64,000 bases of DNA from Bacteroides cellulosilyticus. Lineage in GTDB: Bacteria > Bacteroidota > Bacteroidia > Bacteroidales > Bacteroidaceae. A model generated the notes under the pieces. That model was not told where the DNA came from and did no database searches. It saw nothing but the letters and a program-made list of their open reading frames with translations. The stretch spans positions 2,852,501 through 2,916,500 of the forward strand of contig NZ_CP081903.1 of the NCBI RefSeq assembly GCF_020091405.1, read 5' to 3'. Position numbers and translations under genes: made by a program. Within the stretch, counting starts at the first letter, position 1, and each line of letters begins with the position of its first letter. This document shows positions 50,990 to 59,797 of this stretch, piece after piece.

Positions 50990-52585
50990 ATGCACGAAAC
51001 AGGACCTTTTTCCATTCCGGCCATCCGTGATTTTGTTCCTCCTAAATTGCGTCCCTGGATCATCATTGCCTTTGTCATCGTTTTCCAATTTTCCGGTGGT
51101 CTCTATTTGGCGGCAGTCAGTGAGATGGTCGGTTCTACGGCATTGATACAGGAAGATATTATGATGGCAGGCTACGCTTCTATGATAGGCATGGGGCTGA
51201 CATTCGCCATCATGTTTAGACTGAAGTTCCGCTTTGCTTCGAAAACTTCATTGATGACGTGTAGCATTGCTCTGATTGTTTCTAATCTGATCTGTATGCA
51301 GACGCATAGCATTCCTGTGCTGGTGATCACCTGTTTTTTTGCAGGAATCTTCCGCATGTGGGCTACGTTCGAATGTAATTCTACCATTCAGCTATGGCTT
51401 ACCCCTAAACGGGATTTGTCGGTGTTTTTCTGTTTTATCTATCTGTTGGTACAGAGTTGTATTCAGCTGTCGGGACTGATAACAGTCTATACAGCATTTT
51501 GGGCAAAGTGGGAGTATATGCATTGGCTGATTATTGGTTTATTGTTATTGGTGATGCTGGCTACATTATGTCTGTTCCGTAGTTATCGCTCTCTGCCGAA
51601 GTTGCCGTTGTTCGGTATCGATTGGTTGGGGGCTTTAATGTGGGGACTTGTGTTGTTGTGCATCCTCTTTGTCTGTGTGTATGGGGAACATTACGATTGG
51701 TATCAGTCTTTCCAGATCCGGGCGGCAACCGTCATCGGTATACTTATTCTTGCATTGAATTTGTGGCGTGCATCTTTCATTCGTCACCCGTTCATTGCTT
51801 TGAAGACCTGGACGTATCGTGCCGTATGGCTTCCCTTTATACTATACATAGTAATAGATATTTTGCTGGCGCCTTCGCATCTCTTTGAGCACATCTATAT
51901 GGAGAGTATATTAGGGTATGATGCCCTGAATGTAATTTCGCTCAACTGGGTGGTATTGCTGGGAATTGCAGTGGGGGCAGGCTTCACCTTTTTCACTTTT
52001 TCCCGTCGTAAGTGGCGATATAAGACAATGACTGTGATTGCCTTCTCTTCCATTACCGGCTATCTGATGTATTTTTATTTCGGCATTGAGTATGCTTTGC
52101 CCAAGGAGACATTGTTTGTACCGCTGTTCCTGCGCAGTTTCGGGTATGTGATGATAGCTATTTGTTTCCTTACAGTGCTGTCTCGTGTCCCTTTCCAGCA
52201 TTTCTTTCAGGCGGTGTCCGTACAGTCGTTTGTCAGTGCCGGATTTGGCGGGGCTTTGGGAACGGCTATACTGGGGCACGCTCTCAATGGGGCAATGGCG
52301 AAAAATTCGATGTTACTGGGTTCGGCAGTGGATCATGTAAATCCTTTCGTCAGCCGGATACCCCTCGGAGAACTGTACGGTGCTGTGCAGCAACAGGCTC
52401 TGATGGTTTCTATGAAAGAACTGTATGGCTGGCTCATTCTGATGGCTTTGTTCTGTCTGTTGGTATTCCTGATTTACGAGAGTGATATTCGTCCATATAA
52501 AGTACTGTATCCTACCTATCGTTCCATTCGCCGTTTTGTGAAGCATGAGTTGCGTATGGACAAAAAACTGGAAGCTACAGCATAG
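50990..52585 (+). CDS. MFS drug transporter, EmrB/DHA2-like
   Basis: This is the inner-membrane permease of the tripartite pump. It has 531 residues and about 12-14 hydrophobic segments. The usual DHA2 motif A is poorly recognisable. Several segments, such as WIIIAFVIVFQFSGGLYLAAVSEMVGSTALIQEDIMMAGYASMIGMGLTFAIMF and FQAVSVQSFVSAGFGGALGTAILGHALNG, fit the family layout. The gene order after an EmrA-like adaptor supports the role. Substrate unknown. Divergent AraC gene is the candidate regulator. Confidence 0.88.
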   Translation: MHETGPFSIPAIRDFVPPKLRPWIIIAFVIVFQFSGGLYLAAVSEMVGSTALIQEDIMMAGYASMIGMGLTFAIMFRLKFRFASKTSLMTCSIALIVSNLICMQTHSIPVLVITCFFAGIFRMWATFECNSTIQLWLTPKRDLSVFFCFIYLLVQSCIQLSGLITVYTAFWAKWEYMHWLIIGLLLLVMLATLCLFRSYRSLPKLPLFGIDWLGALMWGLVLLCILFVCVYGEHYDWYQSFQIRAATVIGILILALNLWRASFIRHPFIALKTWTYRAVWLPFILYIVIDILLAPSHLFEHIYMESILGYDALNVISLNWVVLLGIAVGAGFTFFTFSRRKWRYKTMTVIAFSSITGYLMYFYFGIEYALPKETLFVPLFLRSFGYVMIAICFLTVLSRVPFQHFFQAVSVQSFVSAGFGGALGTAILGHALNGAMAKNSMLLGSAVDHVNPFVSRIPLGELYGAVQQQALMVSMKELYGWLILMALFCLLVFLIYESDIRPYKVLYPTYRSIRRFVKHELRMDKKLEATA

Positions 52586-52657
52586 GTTGAGAATTTTTTG
52601 TTCTTGTATTGGATAGCTTTGAATAAAATTGGTAGGGAGAATAAGGTGAATTATTCT

Positions 52658-52665
52658 TATTTTTG
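52658..52665 (+). promoter_or_regulatory. -7 box (TATTTTTG) of the Bcr/CflA-like gene
   Basis: TAnnTTTG match 49 nt before the ATG at 52715; no clear -33 element. Confidence 0.45.
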
Positions 52666-52714
52666 CTGCCCGAAAGTGGACGTATATTCCACGAAATGTA
52701 TAAGTTAAGTTTAT

Positions 52715-53920
52715 ATGGTAAAAGATAATTCAAAGCTGTTTATTCTAATTTTATTAGGTATGCTGACGGCCTTCGGGCCTTTTGTTACGGACATGTATCT
52801 GCCGAGTCTTCCGTCTATGGGAGAATATTTCAGTACAAGTTCTTCAATGGTTCAGTTAGGACTGACTGCCAGTATGATCGGACTGGCCGTCGGACAGATA
52901 TTCTTCGGCCCTTTGAGTGACCGTTATGGTAGACGCATACCGTTGCAGGTTGCTATGTGGTTGTTTATTGTATCAACGATTTTCTGTTTGTTTGCGCAGA
53001 ATATTCAGCAATTCGTCGTTTTCCGGTTGATACAAGGTATTGCCGGGGCAGGCGGTATTGTTATAGCCCGTTCCATTGCTACGGATAAATTTTCGGGCAA
53101 AGATCTGGCAAAGATGCTGGCGATCATTGGGGCCATCAACGGCATTGCTCCCGTGGTAGCGCCTATTATCGGAGGAGTGTTTACGGAAGCCATCGGTTGG
53201 CAGGGAATTTTCATAATTTTACTTGCATTGGGTGTGCTCCTTTTGATAGGATGTATGCGTTTCCGGGAATCACTTCCAGTGGAAAATCGTCTGGCTACGA
53301 AATGGGCGGATACCTTTAATAGTTTCAAGGTGGTGCTTCGCAATAAACAGTATGTCGGTTATGTGCTACAACTCGCTTTTGCACAAGGAGTGCTGTTTGC
53401 TTATATTGCTTCCTCACCTTTTATAATCCAGCAACATTATGGCTATTCGCCCTTTGCTTTCAGCATTTGTTTCAGTATTAACGCCATTGCCATCGGTGGT
53501 GCGGCGGCATTTTCCGTGAAGTTTCGCCGGCCTGCAAACGGAACGCTGGTCGGTTGTATGGGTATGCTTATTTTTTCTTTACTCGAATGTTCCGCTTTGG
53601 CTTTGGGTTGCAGCTTCTGGATTTATGAACTGCTGCTGATAGCGGTTCTTTTTATGATGGGAATGACGTTTACCACCTCTACTGCATTAGCCATGGAGTG
53701 TGAGCGCACGAATGCCGGAACAGCTTCAGCACTGTTGGGTGCTGTTTGCTTTTCGTTCGGCGGCATTGTCTCTCCTCTGGTAGGCATTGGAAATATACTG
53801 GTTTCCACAGGGGTTATATTTGTTATCTGTTCTCTCTGTTCCCTTTCCTGTATTTTGTTGGCTTTAGGCAGAAGGCGTACGAAGCTTTACTTCGCATTCA
53901 GTACATCCCAGAAGCGTTGA
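52715..53920 (+). CDS. MFS multidrug transporter, Bcr/CflA subfamily (DHA1)
   Basis: This 401-residue inner-membrane proton antiporter has 12 TM segments. The Bcr/CflA start is clear: ILLGMLTAFGPFVTDMYLPSLPSMGEYF. Motif A is GQIFFGPLSDRYGRRIPL, and motif C-like GIAGAGGIVIARSIATDKF follows. It acts alone, without adaptor or channel. It has its own promoter box. The 3' end overlaps the convergent macro-like gene by 34 bp. Confidence 0.93.
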   Translation: MVKDNSKLFILILLGMLTAFGPFVTDMYLPSLPSMGEYFSTSSSMVQLGLTASMIGLAVGQIFFGPLSDRYGRRIPLQVAMWLFIVSTIFCLFAQNIQQFVVFRLIQGIAGAGGIVIARSIATDKFSGKDLAKMLAIIGAINGIAPVVAPIIGGVFTEAIGWQGIFIILLALGVLLLIGCMRFRESLPVENRLATKWADTFNSFKVVLRNKQYVGYVLQLAFAQGVLFAYIASSPFIIQQHYGYSPFAFSICFSINAIAIGGAAAFSVKFRRPANGTLVGCMGMLIFSLLECSALALGCSFWIYELLLIAVLFMMGMTFTTSTALAMECERTNAGTASALLGAVCFSFGGIVSPLVGIGNILVSTGVIFVICSLCSLSCILLALGRRRTKLYFAFSTSQKR

Positions 53921-54279
53921 GGCAGGTGAATGTTAGGAATATCCGCAGCCTCTTTAAATAAAGGAGCGATCTCTTTCGGGGCGAATCCGGCAATGCCGCA
54001 TCCTATCTCTGTAACGAGGAAAATATATTGTGAGTGCTCCTTGGCAAAGCGGATAAACTCATCTACATAAGGTCTGATGGCTTCCGGTCCACCATGCATG
54101 GTCGGAATGCCATAGGTCTGTCCCTGTAATCCGGTTCCTTGTCCCCAGATGGCTCCCCATTTTTTCCATGCCAGATAAGCGGCTCCGCCGCCATGCGCGC
54201 CTTCCAGGTTGCTGCCAAAAACGAATATTTCGTCCGGATGTAGTTCTGTGATACGATTAGAGGTAATTCTTGTTTTCAT
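53887..54279 (-). CDS. A1S_2505-type (macro-like) small protein
   Basis: This cytoplasmic 130-residue protein has EIFVFGSNLEGAHGGGAAYLAWKKWGAIWGQGTGLQGQTYGIPTMHGG, a glycine-rich loop like those of macro-domain ADP-ribose binders, and IFLVTEIGCGIAGFAPKEIAPLF. The family is known from phages and bacterial genomes and is named after A1S_2505. The function is not established. A -7 box lies 68 nt upstream. Its end overlaps the MFS gene tail to tail. Confidence 0.82.
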   Translation of the reverse strand: MKTRITSNRITELHPDEIFVFGSNLEGAHGGGAAYLAWKKWGAIWGQGTGLQGQTYGIPTMHGGPEAIRPYVDEFIRFAKEHSQYIFLVTEIGCGIAGFAPKEIAPLFKEAADIPNIHLPQRFWDVLNAK

Positions 54280-54346
54280 ACTTTTGTGATTAGGTCATAA
54301 TTAGTTTTTTCTTCTTTTCTTCATTTTTAAACTCTTGCTTTTCAGC

Positions 54347-54354
54347 AAAAGTAA
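54347..54354 (-). promoter_or_regulatory. -7 box (TACTTTTG) of the A1S_2505-like gene
   Basis: Minus-strand TAnnTTTG match 67 nt before the ATG at 54279. Confidence 0.4.
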
Positions 54355-54387
54355 CCTTTAGGTAACTATCTTACTGGTTTGTAACTT

Positions 54388-54419
54388 CTTGTTTATAAGT
54401 AAAATAGTATATAGCTTTG
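54388..54419 (+). promoter_or_regulatory. sigma-ABfr promoter of the cupin gene
   Basis: CTTG (54388-54391), 20 nt, TAGCTTTG (54412-54419). The leader before the ATG at 54512 would be about 85 nt. Confidence 0.65.
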
Positions 54420-54511
54420 CATCATCGGAAAGTCACTGACTGCATTTGCGAAGTTAGTGAAAAAACTGATGAATGCAACTATTTTATAAACAATTTAAAA
54501 GCAAAAAAACA

Positions 54512-54949
54512 ATGAAAGAACTTGCAGTAAAGAATTACAAGACCGCAGAAGGTCAGAAAATCAACCAGGGTGGTAATGAATTTACAGTGAAACCGATTGT
54601 TGAGCAAGCGGATGTGGACCAATGCCGTGTGAACTTTGTAGAAGTGGAACCGGGTAATTTTGCCTATGGATATCATTATCATGAAACGGACGAAGAGGTG
54701 TTCTATATCATCAGTGGTACAGGAATTGTCCGCACAGCAAATGGGGATGTGACGGTGAAGGCCGGTGATGCAATAACTTTCCCTACAGGCCCTGGAGGTG
54801 CACATGTCATTCGTAACGGTTCGGATACGGAAAAGCTGGTTTATATTGACTTCGATACGAATAATCTTCCGGAGATTGTACATTTCCCCGATACGAATCA
54901 AGTGATGGCCTACGGAAAATTCTCTAATGGCATTTATGATAAGAAGTAA
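54512..54949 (+). CDS. Single-domain cupin protein
   Basis: The 146 residues start at ATG 54512 (MKELAVKNYKTAEG); the frame extends upstream to 54473 without support. The cupin motif 1 is seen as GYHYHETDEEVFYIISGTG with two metal-type His and a Glu, and motif 2 as ITFPTGPGGAHVIRN with the last His. It may be an isomerase, dioxygenase or sugar-binding protein; the sequence gives no substrate. It is cytoplasmic. Confidence 0.88.
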   Translation: MKELAVKNYKTAEGQKINQGGNEFTVKPIVEQADVDQCRVNFVEVEPGNFAYGYHYHETDEEVFYIISGTGIVRTANGDVTVKAGDAITFPTGPGGAHVIRNGSDTEKLVYIDFDTNNLPEIVHFPDTNQVMAYGKFSNGIYDKK

Positions 54950-54966
54950 ATATCTGAAGAAGTCAT

Positions 54967-54985
54967 ATATAGGATAATCCTATAT
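54967..54985. repeat. Palindrome behind the cupin gene
   Basis: Perfect 9-bp arms ATATAGGAT/ATCCTATAT around one A. There is no U-tract, so it is more like an operator or an mRNA-end hairpin than a classic terminator. Confidence 0.4.
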
Positions 54986-55041
54986 CTAAGCGGTACATTT
55001 GTACCCTCATTTATATCTGAAACGATAGGTCGTGGCAATAG

Positions 55042-55093
55042 CCCTTCCACCCGCTAACTCCGATGAATAAGGAGATACAGAGGTGTGGAAGGG
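55042..55093. repeat. Hairpin element with loop CGATGAATA..GATACAGAG, copy 2
   Basis: CCCTTCCAC (55042-55050) pairs with GTGGAAGGG (55085-55093). The loop core at 55061-55082 differs from that at 19867-19888 in only 2 of 22 bases. Within the loop CTCC and GGAG can pair around GATGAATAA; in copy 1 the same place has GCC and GGC-like bases, so the local pairing is kept. Confidence 0.65.
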
Positions 55094-55169
55094 GGATGCT
55101 TTATACCTCTTTTACAGATTCAGAAGCTAAAGAAGTTGGCATACTATGGGAGACTTCTAATTTTTATTG

Positions 55170-55177
55170 TAATTTTG
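55170..55177 (+). promoter_or_regulatory. -7 box (TAATTTTG) of the GNAT gene
   Basis: TAnnTTTG match 31 nt before the ATG at 55209; no -33 element seen. Confidence 0.45.
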
Positions 55178-55208
55178 CGTAATGCATTACTCTAAATAAA
55201 TTTAGGAT

Positions 55209-55676
55209 ATGAAGATCAGAGAAATAACCTTGGATGATATCGACCTTCTCGTTAGGCTCAGATTCGATTTTATCAATATGATTGGAGTTGAATTATCCGA
55301 TGAGCAAGAAGCTGCACTTAAAAAGCAATTGAATGAATATTATCGGAAACATATTTCTCTGGGAGATTTCGTTGCTTTTCTTGCAGTAGGGGAGGAGGAG
55401 GTTATGGCAGCCGCTTTCATGGTTATAAATGAGAGGCCTGCTGGAGGCGCTTTTATTACAGGTATTACAGGTACTCTGCTGAATGTAATCACTTACCCTG
55501 CATATAGGAAAAAAGGATATGCAACATTACTTATTGAAGCCTTGATTCAAAGAGCAAGGGAACTGAATGTTACAGCTATTGATCTCAATGCAACCCAAAT
55601 GGGGGAAAAGGTATATCAAAATTTAGGTTTTCTGCCTATTAAAGATGTCGCTATGCGTTTGAAGTTAGAATATTAA
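55209..55676 (+). CDS. GNAT-family N-acetyltransferase
   Basis: This cytoplasmic acyltransferase of 155 residues has the acetyl-CoA motif YPAYRKKGYATLLIEALIQRARELNVTAIDLNAT, equivalent to R/Q-x-x-G-x-G/A, at about 97-130, preceded by GTLLNVITYP. ATQMGEKVYQNLGFLPIKDVAMRLKL is the usual C-terminal end (a GF motif). The acceptor is unknown. DUF2721 and radical SAM genes follow at 13 and 9 bp, so the three may be one operon. Confidence 0.9.
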   Translation: MKIREITLDDIDLLVRLRFDFINMIGVELSDEQEAALKKQLNEYYRKHISLGDFVAFLAVGEEEVMAAAFMVINERPAGGAFITGITGTLLNVITYPAYRKKGYATLLIEALIQRARELNVTAIDLNATQMGEKVYQNLGFLPIKDVAMRLKLEY

Positions 55677-55689
55677 AGATATAAGAAAT

Positions 55690-56079
55690 ATGGAAATCGA
55701 TTTAACGACTCCGGCTCTGTTGTTTTCGGCAATTTCATTGATTATGTTGGCTTATACCAACCGTTTTATGTCGTATGCCCAGTTGGTACGTACTTTGAAG
55801 GAACAATACCGGGAAAATCATTCGTCGGTAACTGCGGCACAGATTGCCAATCTTCGTAAACGTCTGTATCTGACGCGTGCCATGCAGGTGACAGGGACAG
55901 GCAGCTTATTGCTGTGTGTCGTAAGCATGTTCTTTATTTATATACAACTTTATCTTGTATCCATCTATATCTTTGGACTGGCAATGGTGTTGCTGATTAT
56001 CTCTCTGGCTATCTCTGTGTACGAGATTTATATTTCGGTGAAGGCTTTAGAGATACATCTGAATGATATGGATGAATAA
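55690..56079 (+). CDS. DUF2721-family membrane protein
   Basis: This 129-residue inner-membrane protein has TM segments near 7-25 (TTPALLFSAISLIMLAYTNRF), 72-92 (VTGTGSLLLCVVSMFFIYIQ) and 94-115 (VSIYIFGLAMVLLIISLAISVYEIY). A cytoplasmic loop between the first two is basic. The C-terminal SVKALEIHLNDMDE is typical of the family. The role is unknown. Confidence 0.88.
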   Translation: MEIDLTTPALLFSAISLIMLAYTNRFMSYAQLVRTLKEQYRENHSSVTAAQIANLRKRLYLTRAMQVTGTGSLLLCVVSMFFIYIQLYLVSIYIFGLAMVLLIISLAISVYEIYISVKALEIHLNDMDE

Positions 56080-56088
56080 TCGGATAGA

Positions 56089-56700
56089 ATGAGTAACCTT
56101 GTCCCCATATTAGGAGTGAACAGGCACCGCCTGCTGATTGACGGTGAGGGAGTGACCACATTGGTGGCTTTTCATGGTTGTCCTTTGCGTTGCAAGTATT
56201 GTTTGAACCCCCAGTCTCTATCCGATGATTTTGATTTCCCGCTTTATTCCTGCGAACAACTGTATGAGAGAGTGAAAATAGATGAGCTTTACTTTCTTGC
56301 AACCCGTGGCGGCATTACCTTTGGTGGTGGTGAACCTTGTCTGCGGAGTGAATTTATCAGCCGTTTCCGGGAACTTTGTGGGAAAGAGTGGAGGATTACA
56401 GTAGAAACATCTTTAAATGTCCCCCGGAAGTTTCTGGAGATTCTATTGCCTGTGGTAGATGATTATATCGTGGATATCAAGGATACGAATGATGAAATCT
56501 ATCAGAACTACACAGGCAGAAGCAATCATCAGGTGCTCGAAAATCTGCGTTGGCTTATAGAGCATGGAAAAGCCGGACAGATCACAGTCCGTATCCCCCT
56601 TATTCCGCAATATAATAAGGAGGAGGATACTACGCATAGCATAGATTTACTAAGATCTATGGGACTGAGCCATTTTGATGTATTTACGTACCGAACTTAA
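56089..56700 (+). CDS. Radical SAM protein, glycyl-radical-activase-like
   Basis: The protein is 203 residues. The [4Fe-4S] motif C-x3-C-x2-C is CPLRCKYC at 31-38. GGITFGGGEP is the SAM-binding glycine motif of the PFL-activase type, and DDYIVDIKDTNDEIYQNYTGRSN follows. VRIPLIPQYNKEE is typical of PflA-like enzymes. It is shorter than PflA (about 245), and no glycyl radical enzyme is adjacent. The target is therefore unknown. It ends tail to tail with the next gene, only 2 bp apart. Confidence 0.88.
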   Translation: MSNLVPILGVNRHRLLIDGEGVTTLVAFHGCPLRCKYCLNPQSLSDDFDFPLYSCEQLYERVKIDELYFLATRGGITFGGGEPCLRSEFISRFRELCGKEWRITVETSLNVPRKFLEILLPVVDDYIVDIKDTNDEIYQNYTGRSNHQVLENLRWLIEHGKAGQITVRIPLIPQYNKEEDTTHSIDLLRSMGLSHFDVFTYRT

Positions 56701-56702
56701 AA

Positions 56703-57950
56703 TTACTTCTTATCAGGTTCCGTCCAACGGTCATAATGTATATTCTCCGGTTTCCATTTATCTTTCGGAAGTGGGTTCTCAGCCGGATAACCGATAGGGA
56801 TTACATTCAGAGGAACAATCTGTTCGGGTAATTGGAGTATTTTCTGTACTTCTTTTACCCGTTCGTCTATGGGATAAACGCCTGTCCAGACAGCTCCTAA
56901 TCCTAAAGCTTGTGCAGCCAGCAACAAGTTCTCGCTGGCGGCGGAGGCATCCTGTACCCAGTACTCCATACCTGCACCACTGATGGCTTTGGTTAAATCT
57001 CCGCATACGGCAATAGCCAACGGAGCATCTTTGACCATCTTGGCGTAAGGAAGAGTAGAACCCAGTTCATTCATCGTTTCTTTGTCTCTGATGACAATGA
57101 AAGCCCAAGGTTGTCTGTTGGTTGCTGTGGGAGCTGCCATGGCAGCCCTTAACAATTGCTCTATTTTTTCATCTTCTACTTCTTTGGGCTGATAAGAGCG
57201 AATACTGGTTCTTGCATGTATGTTGTCAAGAACGGAAAGTTTATTATCCTGTTTCATGATAGGTTCCTCCATCTTATTAAGTTGATTTGGTTTCGGTTGG
57301 ATAGATAATGCAGTTACTACTATAACCAAAGCTAGATTGAAAGTGTTCAGCGCATAGTGCATCGTTTGCCCTTTGGGTTTTCTGGATAGATATGAGATGA
57401 TCAGGGTACATAATGCGATACCTGCCAGTAATCCCAGGAAAAGTATCCAGTCGAAACTGAAAGCGCTCGCCGGTTTGTCTGCCGAATGCTCCTTTGCATA
57501 CTCCATGGCCTTATGTACGGACTGGATAATAGCTACGGAAGACTCTGTGGCTCCGGATATTCCATCCACTTCTTTATGGATTGCTTCCTCCGGTGAAAGA
57601 TTGTTCCACTGTTGTAACAGACCGCTGTTCCGTACTTTGGCAAAGTAGCTGGGTGTTTCGGAGTTTTCCAGAGCTACTACTTTTAGAATACGGTCATCTT
57701 TTATATAGATTTCAAGAGGAACATTTCCGCCGTACCCGTTAATGTCTTTTGTTAGTTGCCGGGTAGATATTATCTGTACTCCGTCATCTGTATGTCGTAG
57801 TATCCCGGAAGTTCCTGTGCGCCCTTCTGTTGTATTTTCGCTTTCAGAAAGAATGTTCCCAAACTTGTTTCCCTTGCAGATGGTGACTGCCAGAACCAGG
57901 AAGAAACAGGTTATCAGGCTAATGATGACTTGGGCTTTTAATGTTTTCAT
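56703..57950 (-). CDS. FMN-binding domain / nitroreductase fusion, membrane-anchored
   Basis: This 415-residue fusion has an N-terminal TM (about 8-25), an FMN-binding domain outside the membrane (about 60-155) with DGISGATESS (SGAT at 132-135) that fits the flavinylation motif attacked by ApbE, then two TM segments (about 169-189 and 200-216). A nitroreductase domain follows from about 240 (NIHARTSIRSYQPKEVEDEKIEQLLRAAMAAPTATNRQPWAFIVIRD and GLGAVWTGVYP). The nitroreductase half is on the inner side if the TM count is right. The two parts are usually separate. It could carry electrons across the membrane from or to a flavin reductase. Orientation and substrate are inferences. Confidence 0.85.
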   Translation of the reverse strand: MKTLKAQVIISLITCFFLVLAVTICKGNKFGNILSESENTTEGRTGTSGILRHTDDGVQIISTRQLTKDINGYGGNVPLEIYIKDDRILKVVALENSETPSYFAKVRNSGLLQQWNNLSPEEAIHKEVDGISGATESSVAIIQSVHKAMEYAKEHSADKPASAFSFDWILFLGLLAGIALCTLIISYLSRKPKGQTMHYALNTFNLALVIVVTALSIQPKPNQLNKMEEPIMKQDNKLSVLDNIHARTSIRSYQPKEVEDEKIEQLLRAAMAAPTATNRQPWAFIVIRDKETMNELGSTLPYAKMVKDAPLAIAVCGDLTKAISGAGMEYWVQDASAASENLLLAAQALGLGAVWTGVYPIDERVKEVQKILQLPEQIVPLNVIPIGYPAENPLPKDKWKPENIHYDRWTEPDKK

Positions 57951-58138
57951 ATTTAGCTGCTATTTATAGTGTATGCAAATTTAGGGGATTTTTGCTGAAA
58001 ATAGAAGTACTTATTAAAAAGTAATGGAGTGGTTTTACTTTATTTATCATATGGAGGGATAGATAGTTAATGTTGATATATTTTTTGTTTTAATGATGGA
58101 TGGCCTATTTATAGCCACTTTTATTATAAATTATATTA

Positions 58139-58171
58139 TTTGTTTTTATTAGTCTTTGATTTGTATATTTG
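58139..58171 (+). promoter_or_regulatory. sigma-ABfr promoter of the LruC gene
   Basis: TTTG (58139-58142), 21-nt spacer, TATATTTG (58164-58171), a full match to both elements. The leader before ATG 58235 would be about 55 nt. Confidence 0.68.
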
Positions 58172-58234
58172 AATTAAAAGTTGCATATTCGCATCGGAAT
58201 AATATGCTAAATATGTTCATTTTATAAATAAAGT

Positions 58235-59653
58235 ATGAAGAAATTATTATTGTTGTTTGTACCAATTTTTGCGCTTCTCTCGTGTGAAGTGAAAAATTCT
58301 TATCAGGAACCGGAGGCTGGTAAAGACTTCTCTTTGGTTGATGAAATTAGCGTGAGTGTTAATACTACGGAAAATACTCGCTGCCTGCTCTATGCCGGTG
58401 ATCCTTATGTGGATGGTCATTTAGTCGGAGACCCCATTCTGATTGACTATGCTCCCTTTACGGAAACTGTCCGGATTCCTAAAGCTACAGATAAGTTGTA
58501 TTTGTTGATGAATGGTCAGATGTCTACCTATTCGAAGGGGGATATTGTTGTCAATAAAGGTGTTACGAGGGCTGAGAGTGAACTGAGTGACGCGCTGATT
58601 ACGGCCATCAATAATTATTATCCGGAAGGAATCAGAAATACGCCGAGTGATAGCTATGCTGAGTGTTCTGATTTGATAGTTGGAAGTGAAGAGAGTGAGG
58701 TCTGGATTACTTATGTGGGTAATGGTGGTGCTCACCTCAATAACAGTTTGTACTATTATACTTATAAAGATGGCGACGATGACTTTCAAAATCTGACTCT
58801 TGTATTCGATGGAACCCAAAGTATTGGTACGAAGAAAGCGCTTGGTAAATTTAAAGATTGTAAGATAGGGTTTGCTTGCTCGTATTCGTCAGGTGTTTAT
58901 CGGTATTCAACTCCGAAATTTAATGTGAAGCATAACGATGGGCTATTACTGGCATCAGGGGTTATCAGAACACTGACGTTCAATGGTAAGGAGTATCAGA
59001 CGTTGGGTATGGAGGATCAGATTCCAGGTGGATGGTTTGATCAGGATTACAATGATCTGTTGTGTGTGATTGAATCGACTCCTACTTTGAAGCCTGAGAT
59101 TGAAGTTCCGGTTCCGGAACTGGATCCTGCTAAGATTGTCTGGCAAGGAATGTGGTTATTCGAAGATAACTATCCGTATCAGGGAGACTATGATTTTAAT
59201 GATGTGGTGGTGAGATTCCGCATTGAAGAGCCTAAAGACGGCAATAATGCAATGGCATATATCCAGGTTATGGCAACAGGAGCAACCTTCAGTAATAGCT
59301 TTGGTATCAATGGCAAGACATATGTTGAAGGTTTGAGTGGTTTTATGAATGTATATTCAAATACTGCCAAGGTAGATACTGAGGTTATTCAGATTACTCT
59401 GCCGAAAGCATCAGAATATATCCCAATGCTGGATAACGGAAGAGCTACTTTCGACCTTAATTCTTATAATACGCATAGTGCTGATTTCCCCAATGTTCTT
59501 GAAGTTCCGTCAGCTGATTTCAAGTGGTGTCTGGAAAAAATCAGAATTGATGAGGCCTATCCTATGTATACGAAGTGGGTAGATAGTGGATGTAAATCGT
59601 ACACTAACTGGTATAGCGGAGAACGAAATGATGATAAGGTATATTTGAAATAA
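58235..59653 (+). CDS. LruC-domain lipoprotein
   Basis: This 472-residue surface or outer-membrane lipoprotein has the signal peptide with lipobox ALLSC (Cys 17). A Ca-binding-like DUF4114 segment with GGWFDQDYNDLLCVIE lies near 267-285. The LruC domain has the repeated acidic pattern GDYDFNDVVVRFRIEE near 317-335 and runs to the C-terminus. The D-x-D-x-N motifs suggest calcium binding. LruC proteins are often near adhesins or surface fibres in Bacteroidetes, but no such gene is beside it here. A strong terminator follows. It has its own promoter. Confidence 0.85.
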   Translation: MKKLLLLFVPIFALLSCEVKNSYQEPEAGKDFSLVDEISVSVNTTENTRCLLYAGDPYVDGHLVGDPILIDYAPFTETVRIPKATDKLYLLMNGQMSTYSKGDIVVNKGVTRAESELSDALITAINNYYPEGIRNTPSDSYAECSDLIVGSEESEVWITYVGNGGAHLNNSLYYYTYKDGDDDFQNLTLVFDGTQSIGTKKALGKFKDCKIGFACSYSSGVYRYSTPKFNVKHNDGLLLASGVIRTLTFNGKEYQTLGMEDQIPGGWFDQDYNDLLCVIESTPTLKPEIEVPVPELDPAKIVWQGMWLFEDNYPYQGDYDFNDVVVRFRIEEPKDGNNAMAYIQVMATGATFSNSFGINGKTYVEGLSGFMNVYSNTAKVDTEVIQITLPKASEYIPMLDNGRATFDLNSYNTHSADFPNVLEVPSADFKWCLEKIRIDEAYPMYTKWVDSGCKSYTNWYSGERNDDKVYLK

Positions 59654-59685
59654 TATTTTTTTGAAGAAGTTCCTTTAGTTGAGGT

Positions 59686-59733
59686 AAATAGGTTTCTGTC
59701 CGGACTTGATGAACGGCTGAAACCTATTTTTTT
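59686..59733 (+). terminator. Rho-independent terminator of the LruC gene
   Basis: AAATAGGTTTC (59686-59696) pairs perfectly with GAAACCTATTT (59719-59729); T-run to 59733. It lies 33 bp behind the stop codon. Confidence 0.82.
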
Positions 59734-59797
59734 GTTGCATTCAGTTCAGTTAATTCTTTATTTTGCGGGATATGAGCAACGCAATGACTTATTCACT

